This document shows positions 25,246 to 35,695 of a stretch of DNA of 64,000 nucleotides, piece by piece. A model generated the notes under the pieces. The model saw nothing but the letters and a program-made list of their open reading frames with translations. It did not search any database and had not been told where the DNA came from. Positions within the stretch are counted from its first letter, which is position 1, and each line of letters opens with the position of its first letter. This stretch comes from Sulfurimicrobium sp963779055 (GTDB taxonomy: Bacteria; Pseudomonadota; Gammaproteobacteria; Burkholderiales; Sulfuricellaceae): the NCBI GenBank assembly GCA_963779055.1, contig CAVZWN010000005.1, positions 546,436 to 610,435 of the forward strand. The letters run 5' to 3'. The position numbers were made by a program, and so were the translations under genes.

Positions 25246-25845
25246 TCATTTACCGTCATATTGCAGAGCTTCAACACTTGCCAGATCCTCCGGGGTGTTG
25301 AGATTGCGGAATGCTCGCGCGGTCTCAAACGATACTGTTACCGTGCGCAGGCCCGACTGCCATTCGCTCACCCTGCGCCCCCCGCGAGCAAGAAAATCCC
25401 CAAGCCCCGCGCGCAAATGTGTGTAACCAAGGCAAATTGCCGGTTGTGCCCGCCCCTCGACTCCGGCCACCGCCAACTCGGCCTTGTCAGCCAGCAACGC
25501 AGCATACAAGTGCAGCACGAGATCTTCAGGGAGAAACGGTGTATCGCAGGGCACGCTTAACCACAGCGGGTGTCTTGCCTCACCTATCGCCCGGTAGAGC
25601 CCGGCCAGCGGCCCCGGAAAACCGGGCATCTCGTCCGGCAGAACGGCATACCCCATCTCTCGGTAACGCTCCAGATTGCGGTTGGCGCTGATCAGCACCT
25701 CATCCACCTGGGGCGCAATTCTCTCTACCACCCAGCGCACCAGTGGCTTACCCTGCAGCGAAAGCAGGCCCTTGTCCACCTCACCCATGCGCCGTCCGCG
25801 GCCGCCGGCCAGGACGATAGCCGAAACTTTCTCTTCGACGCTCAC
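25246..25845 (-). CDS. mobA: Molybdenum cofactor guanylyltransferase
   Basis: MobA links GMP to molybdopterin to make the bis-MGD cofactor. The nucleotide-binding N-terminus IVLAGGRGRRMGEVDKGLL is diagnostic. DEMPGFPGPLAGL and WLSVPCDTPFLPEDL are also conserved. The start is GTG 25845, sharing a GTGA overlap with the upstream tcdA stop. The mog gene at the window start belongs to the same pathway but is not in the same operon. Confidence 0.93.
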   Translation of the reverse strand: MSVEEKVSAIVLAGGRGRRMGEVDKGLLSLQGKPLVRWVVERIAPQVDEVLISANRNLERYREMGYAVLPDEMPGFPGPLAGLYRAIGEARHPLWLSVPCDTPFLPEDLVLHLYAALLADKAELAVAGVEGRAQPAICLGYTHLRAGLGDFLARGGRRVSEWQSGLRTVTVSFETARAFRNLNTPEDLASVEALQYDGK

Positions 25846-26570
25846 GATTCCAGCAACGCCTTGATCACCACCCCCGCCAGCATCATTCCGAACAGCGGCG
25901 GCATATAGCTGATGGTGCCATTCACCGCCCGCGGACGGCCCGGCCCGTCCACCGGCTGAGGCGGCAGCGGTGCGCGCGGCTGCTCGTCCGAGAACACGGT
26001 CAGCACGCCCTTGCGCAGGTTGTAGTGGCGATGCAGACGTTTGCGCATCTGTTTAGCCAGCGGGCACATCTCGGTCTTGCCGATATCTGCGATTTTGATC
26101 TTTCCCGGATCAAGCCGGTTACCCGCGCCCATGCTGGAGGCCACGCGCAGGCCGCGCTTTATGCTTTCCCCCACCAGCGCCACCTTGCAGGCAAGGGAAT
26201 CGATGGCGTCCACGACATAATCGCAGTCCGGTACCAGTTCGTTGACGTTCTCGGTATTGAGAAAAACACGCACGATTTCCAGCTGGCAATTGGGATTGAT
26301 ATCCATGATGCGCGACCGCATCAACTCGCCCTTGGGCTGACCGACAGTTGAAATCAGCGCCGGAAGCTGGCGGTTGATATTGCTGGTTGCCACCACGTCA
26401 TGATCGAGCAGCGTCAGACGCCCCACGCCGGCGCGTGCCAGCGCTTCGGCGCAGTAGGAGCCTACGCCGCCCAGACCCGCGACGAACACATGCTTCCGGG
26501 CGAGCCGGGCCACGCCGTCATCCCCCAGCAGGATGTGTGTACGCTCGAATTGGGGCGGCAGGTCGTTCAT
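25842..26570 (-). CDS. tcdA: tRNA threonylcarbamoyladenosine dehydratase
   Basis: This ThiF/E1-like enzyme (also CsdL/YgdL) cyclises t6A37 in tRNA to ct6A using ATP. GLGGVGSYCAEALARAGVGRLTLLDHD is the nucleotide-binding glycine loop. TSNINRQLPAL and DAIDSLACKVAL are also typical. GNRLDPGKIKIADIGKTEMCPLAK is the C-terminal signature. The 242-aa length is normal. It sits in a chain of 4-base overlaps with the CDF gene before it and mobA after it. Confidence 0.92.
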   Translation of the reverse strand: MNDLPPQFERTHILLGDDGVARLARKHVFVAGLGGVGSYCAEALARAGVGRLTLLDHDVVATSNINRQLPALISTVGQPKGELMRSRIMDINPNCQLEIVRVFLNTENVNELVPDCDYVVDAIDSLACKVALVGESIKRGLRVASSMGAGNRLDPGKIKIADIGKTEMCPLAKQMRKRLHRHYNLRKGVLTVFSDEQPRAPLPPQPVDGPGRPRAVNGTISYMPPLFGMMLAGVVIKALLES

Positions 26571-27451
26571 GGGTTTTCTCCGGAATGGGTTTCAATGGGT
26601 TCGACGTGAATATTGACCGACGTTTGCGCCAGTACGCCCGCGATTTCATCTTCGATGCGGTCACACAGATCGTGGGATGCCCGCACGCTGGTTTCCCCCG
26701 GCACCAGCAAATGGAATTCGATAAAGCGCCGCGGCCCGGCCTTGCGGCTGCGCAAGTCATGAAAAGAACTCCCGGGGGGCAGCATGGCGCGGATCGCTGC
26801 TTCGATGGAAGCTGTCTCCTGCTCCGGCAGGGCCGCATCCATCAGGCCATTCAGGGAGCGGCGCAACAACTTGATGCCGGTCATCACGATATTGGCGCCG
26901 ACCAACACGGCCATGAGAGGGTCGAGTACCTGCCACGCCGGGGGCGCGAACATCACCACGCCCAGTCCGCCCAGCACCCCGGCGGAGGTCCAGACATCGG
27001 TGAGCAGATGCCGGGCATCCGCCTCCAGGGCAATACTGTCTTTTTCACGCGCCACCTTGAGCAATATGCGCGCCGCCGCCAGGTTCACCAGCGCGGCCAG
27101 TCCGGACACCAGCAAACCCGGGCCGAGATGGGACAGTGAGGCGGGGTGGACAAAACGCTCCACAGCAGCATAGATGATCGACACTGCCGCCACCAGGATC
27201 AGCGCGCCCTCGACCCCGCTGGAAAAATATTCCGCCTTGTCGTGTCCATAGGCATGCCCGGCATCTGCCGGGCGCGCTGCGATGGTCAGCATCCAGAAAG
27301 CCATCAGGCCTGCCGCCAGATTGACCAGCGATTCGAGCGCATCGGAAAACAGGCTCACCGAGCCGGTGAGATACCAGGCGCCGAACTTGAGCGCCAGGGT
27401 GACGATAGCCGCCGCGATCGAGAGCAGCGCCATATTCCTGACCGCGCTCAT
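26567..27451 (-). CDS. Cation diffusion facilitator (FieF/CzcD-type metal efflux)
   Basis: This is a proton-driven exporter of divalent metals (Fe, Zn, Co or similar) in the inner membrane. It has 294 aa with about five to six membrane helices, then a C-terminal cytoplasmic metal-binding domain (about residues 205-294) ending HVEPIETH. The metal-site residues appear in SLFSDALESLVN and DARHLLTDVWTSAGV (HxxxD), with HAYGHDKAEYFSSG between them. Metal specificity is not readable. It overlaps tatD and tcdA by four bases each. Confidence 0.9.
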   Translation of the reverse strand: MSAVRNMALLSIAAAIVTLALKFGAWYLTGSVSLFSDALESLVNLAAGLMAFWMLTIAARPADAGHAYGHDKAEYFSSGVEGALILVAAVSIIYAAVERFVHPASLSHLGPGLLVSGLAALVNLAAARILLKVAREKDSIALEADARHLLTDVWTSAGVLGGLGVVMFAPPAWQVLDPLMAVLVGANIVMTGIKLLRRSLNGLMDAALPEQETASIEAAIRAMLPPGSSFHDLRSRKAGPRRFIEFHLLVPGETSVRASHDLCDRIEDEIAGVLAQTSVNIHVEPIETHSGENP

Positions 27452-28212
27452 GCCAGTCCTTTTACCACGGCACGGGCATTGGCACTGGTTGCTGCGGCCA
27501 CAGCCTCAAGCGGGATTCCACGCAACTCCGCCAGTACCTGGGCGATTTTCGGCAAATGCTCGGAACTGTTGCGTCCCTTACCTATCCAGGCCGGCGCCAT
27601 GTCCGGTGCATCGGTTTCCAGCACGATCGCTTCCAGCGGCAGGGACGCTGCCAGTTCCCGCAGACGGGTAGCGCGAGGATAAGTCATGGCGCCGCCGAAA
27701 CCCAGCCGGAAACCCAGCTTGATGAATTCATCCGCCTGCTGGCGGCTGCCATTAAAGGCATGGGCGATGCCGCCGCACACCCTGATGCGACGCAGATGCT
27801 TGAGTATCTGGTCCTGTGCGCGGCGAATATGCAGCAGCACCGGCAAACCGGCATCCCGCGCAATTTTCAGCTGTTCGGAAAAGTAGAATTCCTGCGCTTC
27901 CTGGTCATAATCAGGCACAAAAAAATCGAGCCCGATTTCACCGATGGCCACTATATTTTCACGCGCCAAGGTGGCGCGCAAAACATCAAGATCGTCAGCC
28001 TGGGCATGCCCGGCATACATGGGGTGAATGCCCAGTGCCGGATAGCAGCCGGGATAGCGCTTGCAGCAATCCAGCACCGCTGCAAAATTATCTTTCTCCA
28101 CTGCCGGAATGATCTGCATTCCAACTCCTGCCGCATGCGCGGCGGCCACCACCTGGTCACGATCCGGATCGAATTCGGCAGCATCAAGGTGGCAGTGGGT
28201 ATCAATCAACAT
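27448..28212 (-). CDS. tatD: TatD family metal-dependent deoxyribonuclease
   Basis: This TIM-barrel hydrolase uses divalent metals. IDTHCHLDAAEFD gives the HxH metal site at the N-terminus. AIGEIGLDFF, PVLLHIRRAQD and GIAHAFNGSRQQA carry further ligands, and VLETDAPDMAP carries the late Asp. The length is 254 aa. It is the first gene of the tatD-CDF-tcdA-mobA chain; a divergent S24-like gene starts 96 bases away, so promoters for both lie in 28213-28308. Confidence 0.92.
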   Translation of the reverse strand: MLIDTHCHLDAAEFDPDRDQVVAAAHAAGVGMQIIPAVEKDNFAAVLDCCKRYPGCYPALGIHPMYAGHAQADDLDVLRATLARENIVAIGEIGLDFFVPDYDQEAQEFYFSEQLKIARDAGLPVLLHIRRAQDQILKHLRRIRVCGGIAHAFNGSRQQADEFIKLGFRLGFGGAMTYPRATRLRELAASLPLEAIVLETDAPDMAPAWIGKGRNSSEHLPKIAQVLAELRGIPLEAVAAATSANARAVVKGLA

Positions 28213-28308
28213 GACAAGGCTTGCAATACACGGGAACGATCACCATTTTGTTGCGATAAACTTTTGCAACAGTGTAGCATCGCCCCATTAGATTCAGGAT
28301 TCCAGGAA

Positions 28309-28670
28309 ATGCAGACCAGAAAAATCATCCCCATCCACGATGCCGCGCTTGACGACGAGGCTGCCAGCGCCTGCTCAGGCGGCGAGCCCTACGCGCTGAT
28401 GGTGCTGGGCGACAGCATGCTGCCGGAATTCGAGAATGGCGACATCATCGTGGTCGAACCGGAAGGACTGGCGCAGGATGGCTCGTACGTGGTCGCCTTC
28501 CATAAGGAAGAATATACCTTCCGCCAGCTGCTGATTCGTGACGACAAATGGTATCTGGGCGCGCTCAACGACCTCTACCCCACCGAACAAATTTCCGGTC
28601 CGGATGCGGTCAAGGGTGTAGTCATCCAGAAAAAGAAACCTGGCAAGCGTAGCACGATGAAGTCCTACAT

Positions 28671-28674
<4 letters not shown>
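28309..28674 (+). CDS. Small S24/LexA-like protein with altered active site
   Basis: The 121-residue protein consists of little more than the LexA/UmuD peptidase fold, with no DNA-binding head. VLGDSMLPEFENGDIIVVEP holds the Ser of the usual Ser-Lys dyad. The stretch that should hold Lys (EVTVKRL in LexA, EFTVKKL in UmuD) reads EYTFRQL here, so Lys is replaced by Arg. Self-cleavage is therefore doubtful. The start ATG 28309 has AGGA very close upstream. Its last four bases overlap the convergent mutY stop. The role is unknown. Confidence 0.82.
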
Positions 28675-29723
<1,049 letters not shown>

Positions 29724-31913
29724 TTAACGGAACAGGCCTTTCAGGCTATCTTTAAGCTTGTCTTCGACGCGGCTTTTGATTTCCTGCTTGGCCGCCTCGC
29801 CCACCATGGCATTGAAATCGAGCGCATACTTCGGCGCACTGAACGGGCCGCTGATCCTGACCGGAACAGTCACGCCCTTGAGTGCTTCAAGTTCGCGCCC
29901 GCCCTGCCCTTTCAGGGTCCCCACTACCGTTGCCTTGGCAAGATAATTCAGCCTTTCGGAACCAATGTCGATGTCGCCATCCCCCGCCAGGCGCAACAGC
30001 GGCGACTTGGCCGCGAGATCATCGTTATGCGCAACGCCGCGCTGTATGTTGAAACTTGCCGTCAACTCGGAAAAATCGGTTTGCTCCTGCGCGCTGGCCG
30101 CCTGGACTTTTTCACCCTTCAACGCCCCCATCCGGGACTTGGCCTCGCGCAGGGCGGCGGCGATATTGATCCCCTTCACTGCGCCATCACGCAAGTTCAG
30201 CGCAGCTTTACCCTGCAATGATTTCTTCATCGCGCTCACTGTATTGCCATTGGCGGCGACATCCAGGTTGACGCTGCCTCGGCCTTCAAGCACATCCTTG
30301 TCGAGCGCATCCTTCAGCAACGGGCCAATACTGATGCCGCTAATATCCTGCTTCGCGGCCACCGACGGTCCCGCTGCATTCAGCGACAGGCTGCCGCTGG
30401 CGCTTCCCTGATATAGATTTGCCGCCAGCGGGCTCACTTCCAGCTGGCCGTTTCCCGCCTTGAACTCCAGCCGGACATTGCTTGCTTTCACACCATATAG
30501 CTTGAGGCTGCCGGCTTTCACGCTACCGCTCGCATTGAGTGTCTTGAGGGCGGAAAAATCCAGCGGCTTCTCCGGCTGGGTTTCGCTTTCCTTCGACTTG
30601 GGCGGCAGATAGCGGTCCACATCGATCCGGTCCACATCCACATCGATCCGCAGATGCGGATTGGAGAAAGGCCTTGCTCCCAGGCTGGCCTTGATGGTGC
30701 TGTCGTCGAGACGAGCAATCAGCCTGGCCGACGCATCCTGTTTTTCGATATCCAGTTCAGCCGAGCCGGCAATATCCAGCTTCATGCCGCCCTTGGGCAT
30801 TTTTCCAGCGCTTGCCGCAAGGTGAGCCTTGATATCGCTCAAGGCAAAGCGTTTGTGCTTCAAATCGCCATGCAGGGGAGAGGACAGTTTGCCCTTGTAG
30901 TCACCGCCCTCCTGAACAAGGCTCAGATCGACGTTAAGCATACCGGCCTTGAATGTCTGGCCGTCGCCCGTCAATGCAGGCAGATTGGCCACCAGTCCCA
31001 TCTCGCCCCTGGCTTGTTTGACCGTAGCTACCAGGTCGATTTTATCCGTTGCCAGCTTTTCCGCCGCCCACTCAATCTTCGGGGCCATCAGCCTGACATC
31101 GATATTGTCCGTCCCTTTCAGTCCGGCCACTGCCACGGCCAGATTCTCTGCCAGCAGCGTGCCTGTGTTCTGGTCAAATGCCAGGTCACCCTTGATCCCG
31201 GCTGCAAGCTTACGGATATCGGCGGCTTCGCCCATGACTTCAAGATTCATGCCGCGAACTGAAAACCGCTTGGCATCCATATCAAAAGTCAGCTCTGTTG
31301 AAATTTTCACATCGGCCTTGATACGCGGCTTATCCCCTTTCAGGCCGAAACCGATCTCCACCTGCGTTGGTCTGGCATTGACCAGACGGCCCGTCTTGAG
31401 CTCGAACTGGCTGAGCTCGAACTGGCGCCCGGCCATTTCATCCCTGAAACTCAGTGCACTTTTACTGATTTTCACGCTATCGATGTCGAACTTGACCTGC
31501 TCGCTTGCCTCTTCTTTCTTCAGCAGATCGTCGAAATTGGTACTGCCATCCTTATACCGCAGGAGATTGGCGCGCACCCCCTCCACCCGCACCTGATCCA
31601 CCACCAGCTCTTTCTTCAGCAAGGGCCACCAGGCCAGGTACAGACGGGCACTTTCAATAGCAGCGAACTCCTTGTCAGACTGGAATTCACTGATGGAGGC
31701 TTGCCCCAGATCGAACCCCAGCTTGGGGAAAAAGGCCAGCTTGATATCACCGGGCAGCGACAGCGTGCGCTGTTTCTTGTCTTTCACCAACTGGACGATC
31801 TGAGGCTTGTAGTCGTTGGGATTGATGAGCAGGGATGCCGCCACCAGCAGCAGCGCAAAGAGAAGCGCCATACCGGCAACTGCGGCGAGGCCATATTTGA
31901 GATAGCGGTTCAT
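29724..31913 (-). CDS. AsmA-family protein (outer-membrane lipid homeostasis)
   Basis: The 729-residue protein has one N-terminal membrane segment (YGLAAVAGMALLFALLLVAASLL) then the AsmA N-domain (NPNDYKPQIVQLVKDKKQRTLSLPGDIKLAFFPKLGF). A long repetitive beta-rich periplasmic region follows, ending in the AsmA C-domain (GTLKGQGGRELEALKGVTVPVRISG). Such proteins bridge the membranes and are linked to phospholipid transport. ATG 31913 is preferred because it starts directly before the membrane segment; an upstream ATG at 32012 would add 33 odd residues. Confidence 0.9.
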   Translation of the reverse strand: MNRYLKYGLAAVAGMALLFALLLVAASLLINPNDYKPQIVQLVKDKKQRTLSLPGDIKLAFFPKLGFDLGQASISEFQSDKEFAAIESARLYLAWWPLLKKELVVDQVRVEGVRANLLRYKDGSTNFDDLLKKEEASEQVKFDIDSVKISKSALSFRDEMAGRQFELSQFELKTGRLVNARPTQVEIGFGLKGDKPRIKADVKISTELTFDMDAKRFSVRGMNLEVMGEAADIRKLAAGIKGDLAFDQNTGTLLAENLAVAVAGLKGTDNIDVRLMAPKIEWAAEKLATDKIDLVATVKQARGEMGLVANLPALTGDGQTFKAGMLNVDLSLVQEGGDYKGKLSSPLHGDLKHKRFALSDIKAHLAASAGKMPKGGMKLDIAGSAELDIEKQDASARLIARLDDSTIKASLGARPFSNPHLRIDVDVDRIDVDRYLPPKSKESETQPEKPLDFSALKTLNASGSVKAGSLKLYGVKASNVRLEFKAGNGQLEVSPLAANLYQGSASGSLSLNAAGPSVAAKQDISGISIGPLLKDALDKDVLEGRGSVNLDVAANGNTVSAMKKSLQGKAALNLRDGAVKGINIAAALREAKSRMGALKGEKVQAASAQEQTDFSELTASFNIQRGVAHNDDLAAKSPLLRLAGDGDIDIGSERLNYLAKATVVGTLKGQGGRELEALKGVTVPVRISGPFSAPKYALDFNAMVGEAAKQEIKSRVEDKLKDSLKGLFR

Positions 31914-32205
31914 AGGATTCAGTCCGTAACAAACGTATACAAAAGTCAAGGATGACCATAACGCAGCCACTTTCCAAAGACAAGCATCGCAGCTCCGGCG
32001 CACATGAAACATTCGACATCTGATCCTATCTTAATGATCCGCAGACTTCGCTGCGCCCATCTCCCACCCCATGATCACGCCGCGCAGCAACCTAACAATT
32101 AACTTTCACTGTTTTATGTATCCCCTTATTTCTAAAGCATATAAATTTTAGTTCACATTTACCTCCTAAGCCTTTGTCGCGTAAGAGAAAACCCGGCTTT
32201 TTCCC

Positions 32206-32234
32206 TTGACCACGCCTGTTTTTTTATCTATAGT
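32206..32234 (+). promoter_or_regulatory. dcw cluster promoter (Pmra)
   Basis: TTGACC at 32206-32211 and TATAGT at 32229-32234 have a 17-base spacer, close to the sigma70 consensus. The MraZ boxes begin at the last bases of the -10, giving a classic autorepression layout. ATG of mraZ is 68 bases downstream. Confidence 0.8.
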
Positions 32235-32267
32235 GGGAAAAAGTGGTGAAGGGTGGGTTTTTGTGGG
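32233..32267 (+). promoter_or_regulatory. Four MraZ-binding repeats
   Basis: GTGGG/GTGGT pentamers begin at 32233, 32243, 32253 and 32263, exactly 10 bases apart. This is the spacing of known MraZ boxes upstream of mraZ. The second is GTGGT, the others GTGGG. Confidence 0.85.
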
Positions 32268-32302
32268 AGAACCCGGTCGTAAACCACACATAAAGGGGTG
32301 CT

Positions 32303-32749
32303 ATGTTTCGCGGTGTTGCAACATTAAATCTGGACAGCAAGGGAAGATTGGCAGTGCCGTCCAGGCACCGCGATTTTCTTCAGTCCTATTGCGCCGGACG
32401 CCTCATTGTCACCGCAGACCCCAGCAAATGCCTGCTGATTTACCCCCTGCCCGACTGGGAACCGATTGAGAAGAAACTCAACAGCCTTTCCAGCTTCAAT
32501 CCTCAAACCCGTACCCTGCAACGCCTGCTGGTCGGCAACGCCAGCGATGTCGAGCTGGACAGCGCTGGCCGCATCCTGGTGCCTACGCCCTTGCGCCAGT
32601 TCGCCAGTCTGGAAAAGAGCGTGGTACTGGTGGGCCAGGGCAACAAATTCGAATTGTGGGATGAAGAACAATGGAACCTGCAGCTCGCTGAAGCGCTGGT
32701 GTTCCGCGACGGCGGTATGCCGCCGGAGCTGGAAGGCTTTTCGCTGTGA
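32303..32749 (+). CDS. mraZ: Transcriptional regulator MraZ
   Basis: MraZ is an AbrB-fold, ring-forming repressor of its own dcw operon. Two SpoVT/AbrB-like repeats are seen (FRGVATLNLDSKGRLAVPSRHRD and ASDVELDSAGRILVPTPLRQFA). The 148-aa length is normal. AAGGGG precedes the ATG. Its binding repeats lie in the promoter just upstream. Its stop overlaps the GTG start of rsmH. Confidence 0.95.
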   Translation: MFRGVATLNLDSKGRLAVPSRHRDFLQSYCAGRLIVTADPSKCLLIYPLPDWEPIEKKLNSLSSFNPQTRTLQRLLVGNASDVELDSAGRILVPTPLRQFASLEKSVVLVGQGNKFELWDEEQWNLQLAEALVFRDGGMPPELEGFSL

Positions 32750-33681
32750 GCGAAGTCGCGCAGCACGTCACCGTGCTGCTTGAGGAGGCCGTGGATGCAT
32801 TGAACATCCAGCCTGACGGAATTTATATCGATGGCACCTTCGGGCGCGGCGGGCACAGCCGGCTGATCCTGGAAAGGCTGGGCAAAGATGGAAGGCTGAT
32901 CGCCCTGGACCGCGATCTGGCGGCAGTAGCAACGGCGCGGGCCATCACGGACCCGCGTTTTCACATCTGCCACAGCAGCTTCGCCGGAATGGGGCAGGCG
33001 CTGCAGCAACTGGGTGTCAATAAAGTGGATGGAATCCTGCTGGACCTGGGGGTTTCATCTCCCCAGCTGGATGAGGGGGAGCGTGGTTTCAGTTTCCGTT
33101 TCGACGGCCCGCTGGACATGCGCATGGATACGAGCAGGGGGCAAACCGCGGCGGAATGGCTGGCGCAGGTGCCGGAAGATGAACTGAGGGAGGTCATCAA
33201 AAGCTATGGTGAAGAACGGTTTGCTAAACAGATTGCAAGAGCGGTTGTTGCGGCGCGAGAGGGAGGGATTCTCGCTACTACACGACAACTTGCCCAGGTC
33301 GTGGCAAAGGCGGTACCCCGGCGTGAGCCAGGCCAGGATCCGGCGACGCGCACCTTTCAGGCTATACGGATTTTCATCAATCAGGAACTTGAGGAACTGT
33401 CGCTAGTGCTGCCTCAGTGCATGAACCTGCTCGCGCCTCACGGACGGCTGGTGACTATCAGCTTCCACTCGCTGGAAGACCGTATCGTCAAGCGATTCAT
33501 GCAGGGCGAAGCCAATCGCGACACGCTGCCCTCGCGCCTGCCGGTGCGCGCCAGCGAATTGCCGCAGCCGCGCCTGCATCTGGCCGGCAAGGCACGGCGC
33601 CCGTCGGCAGCTGAAGTTGCCGCCAACCCGCGCTGCCGCAGCGCCGTGATGCGGGTAGCCGAGCGCAGCGGAGAGGCATGA
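32746..33681 (+). CDS. rsmH: 16S rRNA (cytosine-1402-N4)-methyltransferase RsmH
   Basis: RsmH (MraW) methylates C1402 in the decoding site using SAM. DGTFGRGGHSRLILERL is the SAM-binding motif. GILLDLGVSSPQLDEGERGFSFRFDGPLDMRMD is the family signature, and the C-terminus has ISFHSLEDRIVKRFM. Start GTG 32746 overlaps the mraZ stop (GTGA). The length of 311 aa is normal. Confidence 0.95.
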   Translation: MSEVAQHVTVLLEEAVDALNIQPDGIYIDGTFGRGGHSRLILERLGKDGRLIALDRDLAAVATARAITDPRFHICHSSFAGMGQALQQLGVNKVDGILLDLGVSSPQLDEGERGFSFRFDGPLDMRMDTSRGQTAAEWLAQVPEDELREVIKSYGEERFAKQIARAVVAAREGGILATTRQLAQVVAKAVPRREPGQDPATRTFQAIRIFINQELEELSLVLPQCMNLLAPHGRLVTISFHSLEDRIVKRFMQGEANRDTLPSRLPVRASELPQPRLHLAGKARRPSAAEVAANPRCRSAVMRVAERSGEA

Positions 33682-33968
33682 TGGTCAAGCTCAACCTGTT
33701 GCTGCTGATGATTGCAATCGCCTGTGCCATGGGAGTCGTCACCTCCCAGCACAAGGCGCGCAAGCTGTTCGTCGATTTGCAGCAGGAAGAGTCTCTGGCA
33801 AAGCAGATGGAAGTGGAATGGGGCCAATTGCAGCTGGAACAAAGCACCTGGGCCATGCACGCGCGGATCGAAAAAATCGCTTCCAGCTATCTGCACATGC
33901 ACGTGCCCGACCCGGCAAAAATCCAGGTCATCCCGCTTCAGGCGCCGGTGCGTGGAGTAGCGCCATGA
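33678..33968 (+). CDS. ftsL: Cell division protein FtsL
   Basis: FtsL is a small bitopic division protein that partners FtsB and FtsQ. The 96-residue sequence has one N-terminal membrane helix (LNLLLLMIAIACAMGVV). A periplasmic leucine-zipper-like coil follows (LQQEESLAKQMEVEWGQLQLEQ). It overlaps rsmH and ftsI by four bases each. Sequence is weakly conserved in this family; position settles the call. Confidence 0.92.
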   Translation: MMVKLNLLLLMIAIACAMGVVTSQHKARKLFVDLQQEESLAKQMEVEWGQLQLEQSTWAMHARIEKIASSYLHMHVPDPAKIQVIPLQAPVRGVAP

Positions 33969-35695
33969 ACCTTGCCTCCACCACAACACCCCGGGTACGG
34001 CTGCCGCTATGGCGTGCATGGCTGGTGGTCACCCTGCTGCTGCTCTGGTTTGTTGCGCTGCTGGTGCGTTCGCTCTATCTGCAGGTCATGAATAACGAAT
34101 TTCTGGTCCAGAAAGGCGATGCGCGCTACAGCCGGGTCATCGAAATTTCCGCCCACCGCGGCATGATCACCGATCGCCACGGTGAGCCGCTGGCCATCAG
34201 CACGCCGGTCGAATCAGTCTGGGCCAGCCCGCAGGACATCGAACTGGGCGCAGAAAAAAAACAGCGCCTGGCAAAACTCCTGGACATGAACAAAACCGAA
34301 ATCGACAAGCGCCTTGCCGATACCAGCAAGGAATTTGCCTATCTCAAGCGCGGAGTACCGCCGGAACAGGCCGCAAAAATCATGGCGCTGAATATTCCGG
34401 GCGTATTTCTGCAACGCGGGTATCGCCGCTACTACCCGGCCGGAGACGTGACGGCGCATATCCTGGGATTTACCGGCATCGATGACAACGGCCAGGAAGG
34501 GATAGAACTGACCTACCAGAAGTGGCTTGCCGGACAGGCCGGGAGCCGCCGGGTCATCAAGGATCGGCCCGGACACATCATCGAGGACGTGGAAAGCATC
34601 AAAACCCCGCAGGAAGGCCGCAATCTGGCCCTGAGCGTCGACCGCAAGATCCAGTACCTGGCCTTCCGCGAACTGAAAGCGGCGGTAGACGAACACAAGG
34701 CCAGAGCCGGTGCCATCGTGGTACTGGATGCCAAAACAGGTGAAATTCTGGCACTTGCCAACCTGCCTTCGTACAACCCCAACAACCGGGTGAAACTGAA
34801 TCGCAACAGCACCCGCAACCGCAGCATCACCGACATCTTCGAACCCGGCTCGACCATGAAGCCGGTGGCCATCGCGGCCGCGCTGGAAAGCGGCAAGGTC
34901 AGACCGGAAAGCAGGGTCGACACCGCGCCCGGACGTCTCTCTATCGGACCGGCCACCATTCGTGACGCGCATCCCCACGGCGTGCTGAGCGTCACCGAAG
35001 TGATCCAGAAATCCAGCAACGTGGGCTCGGCCAAGATTGCGCTTTCCCTGCAACCGGAATATCTATGGGGCGTTTTCAATCACATGGGGTTCGGCCAGCC
35101 ACCGCGCAGCGGCTTCCCCGGCGAGGCCAGCGGCAAGGTTCGCCCCTACCGGACCTGGCGTCCCATTGAGCAGGCCACCATGTCCTACGGTCATGGCATT
35201 TCCGTCAGCCTGCTGCAACTGGCCCGCGCCTACACGGTTTTCGCCAGCGATGGCGAATTGAAACCCCTGTCCATGCTCAAGCTGGACGAAATGCCGGCAG
35301 GTGAGCGGGTGTTCTCGCCGCAAACCGCACAGAACGTACGCGCCATGCTGGAACTGGCGGTGCAGCCGGGCGGTACCGCACCCAGGGCACGGATCACCGG
35401 CTATCGCGCCGCAGGTAAAACCGGGACAGCGCACAAACAGGAAGGCAATGGCTACGCCGCGGACAAATACGTCTCTTCCTTTGTCGGCTTTGCCCCGGCA
35501 TCCGACCCGCGCCTCATTATCGCCGTCATGATCGACGAGCCCAGCAACGGCCAGTATTACGGCGGTGCTGTCGCCGCCCCGGTATTCAGCAACGTCATGG
35601 GCGGCGCACTGCGCATGCTGTCGGTTCCGCTCGATGCGCCAACCACCAACACCCTGCTGCCGGACGATGCCCCGGAAGTGAAGGAAATGGTATGA
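33965..35695 (+). CDS. ftsI: Septal peptidoglycan transpeptidase FtsI (PBP3)
   Basis: This class-B penicillin-binding protein cross-links septal peptidoglycan. A membrane anchor (WLVVTLLLLWFVALLVRSLYL) is followed by the PBP dimerisation region (SAHRGMITDRHGEPLA). The transpeptidase domain contains SxxK at EPGSTMKP (Ser296), SSN at QKSSNVG and KTG at AAGKTGTAHK. ATG 33965 in the ATGA overlap with ftsL gives 576 aa, the normal size. Its stop overlaps murE. Confidence 0.95.
   Translation: MNLASTTTPRVRLPLWRAWLVVTLLLLWFVALLVRSLYLQVMNNEFLVQKGDARYSRVIEISAHRGMITDRHGEPLAISTPVESVWASPQDIELGAEKKQRLAKLLDMNKTEIDKRLADTSKEFAYLKRGVPPEQAAKIMALNIPGVFLQRGYRRYYPAGDVTAHILGFTGIDDNGQEGIELTYQKWLAGQAGSRRVIKDRPGHIIEDVESIKTPQEGRNLALSVDRKIQYLAFRELKAAVDEHKARAGAIVVLDAKTGEILALANLPSYNPNNRVKLNRNSTRNRSITDIFEPGSTMKPVAIAAALESGKVRPESRVDTAPGRLSIGPATIRDAHPHGVLSVTEVIQKSSNVGSAKIALSLQPEYLWGVFNHMGFGQPPRSGFPGEASGKVRPYRTWRPIEQATMSYGHGISVSLLQLARAYTVFASDGELKPLSMLKLDEMPAGERVFSPQTAQNVRAMLELAVQPGGTAPRARITGYRAAGKTGTAHKQEGNGYAADKYVSSFVGFAPASDPRLIIAVMIDEPSNGQYYGGAVAAPVFSNVMGGALRMLSVPLDAPTTNTLLPDDAPEVKEMV

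Larger units (their letters stand above)
31914..32302. other. Intergenic region between the AsmA-family gene and mraZ
   Basis: This 389-base divergent gap holds no gene. Its right end carries the mraZ promoter and MraZ boxes listed separately. The middle (32090-32170) is AT-rich. I see no clear promoter for the leftward gene. Confidence 0.6.

Noticed and set aside
27556..28308. The long N-terminal extension of the S24-like frame
   Set aside because: It runs antisense through tatD. The protein begins at ATG 28309, where S24 homology starts.
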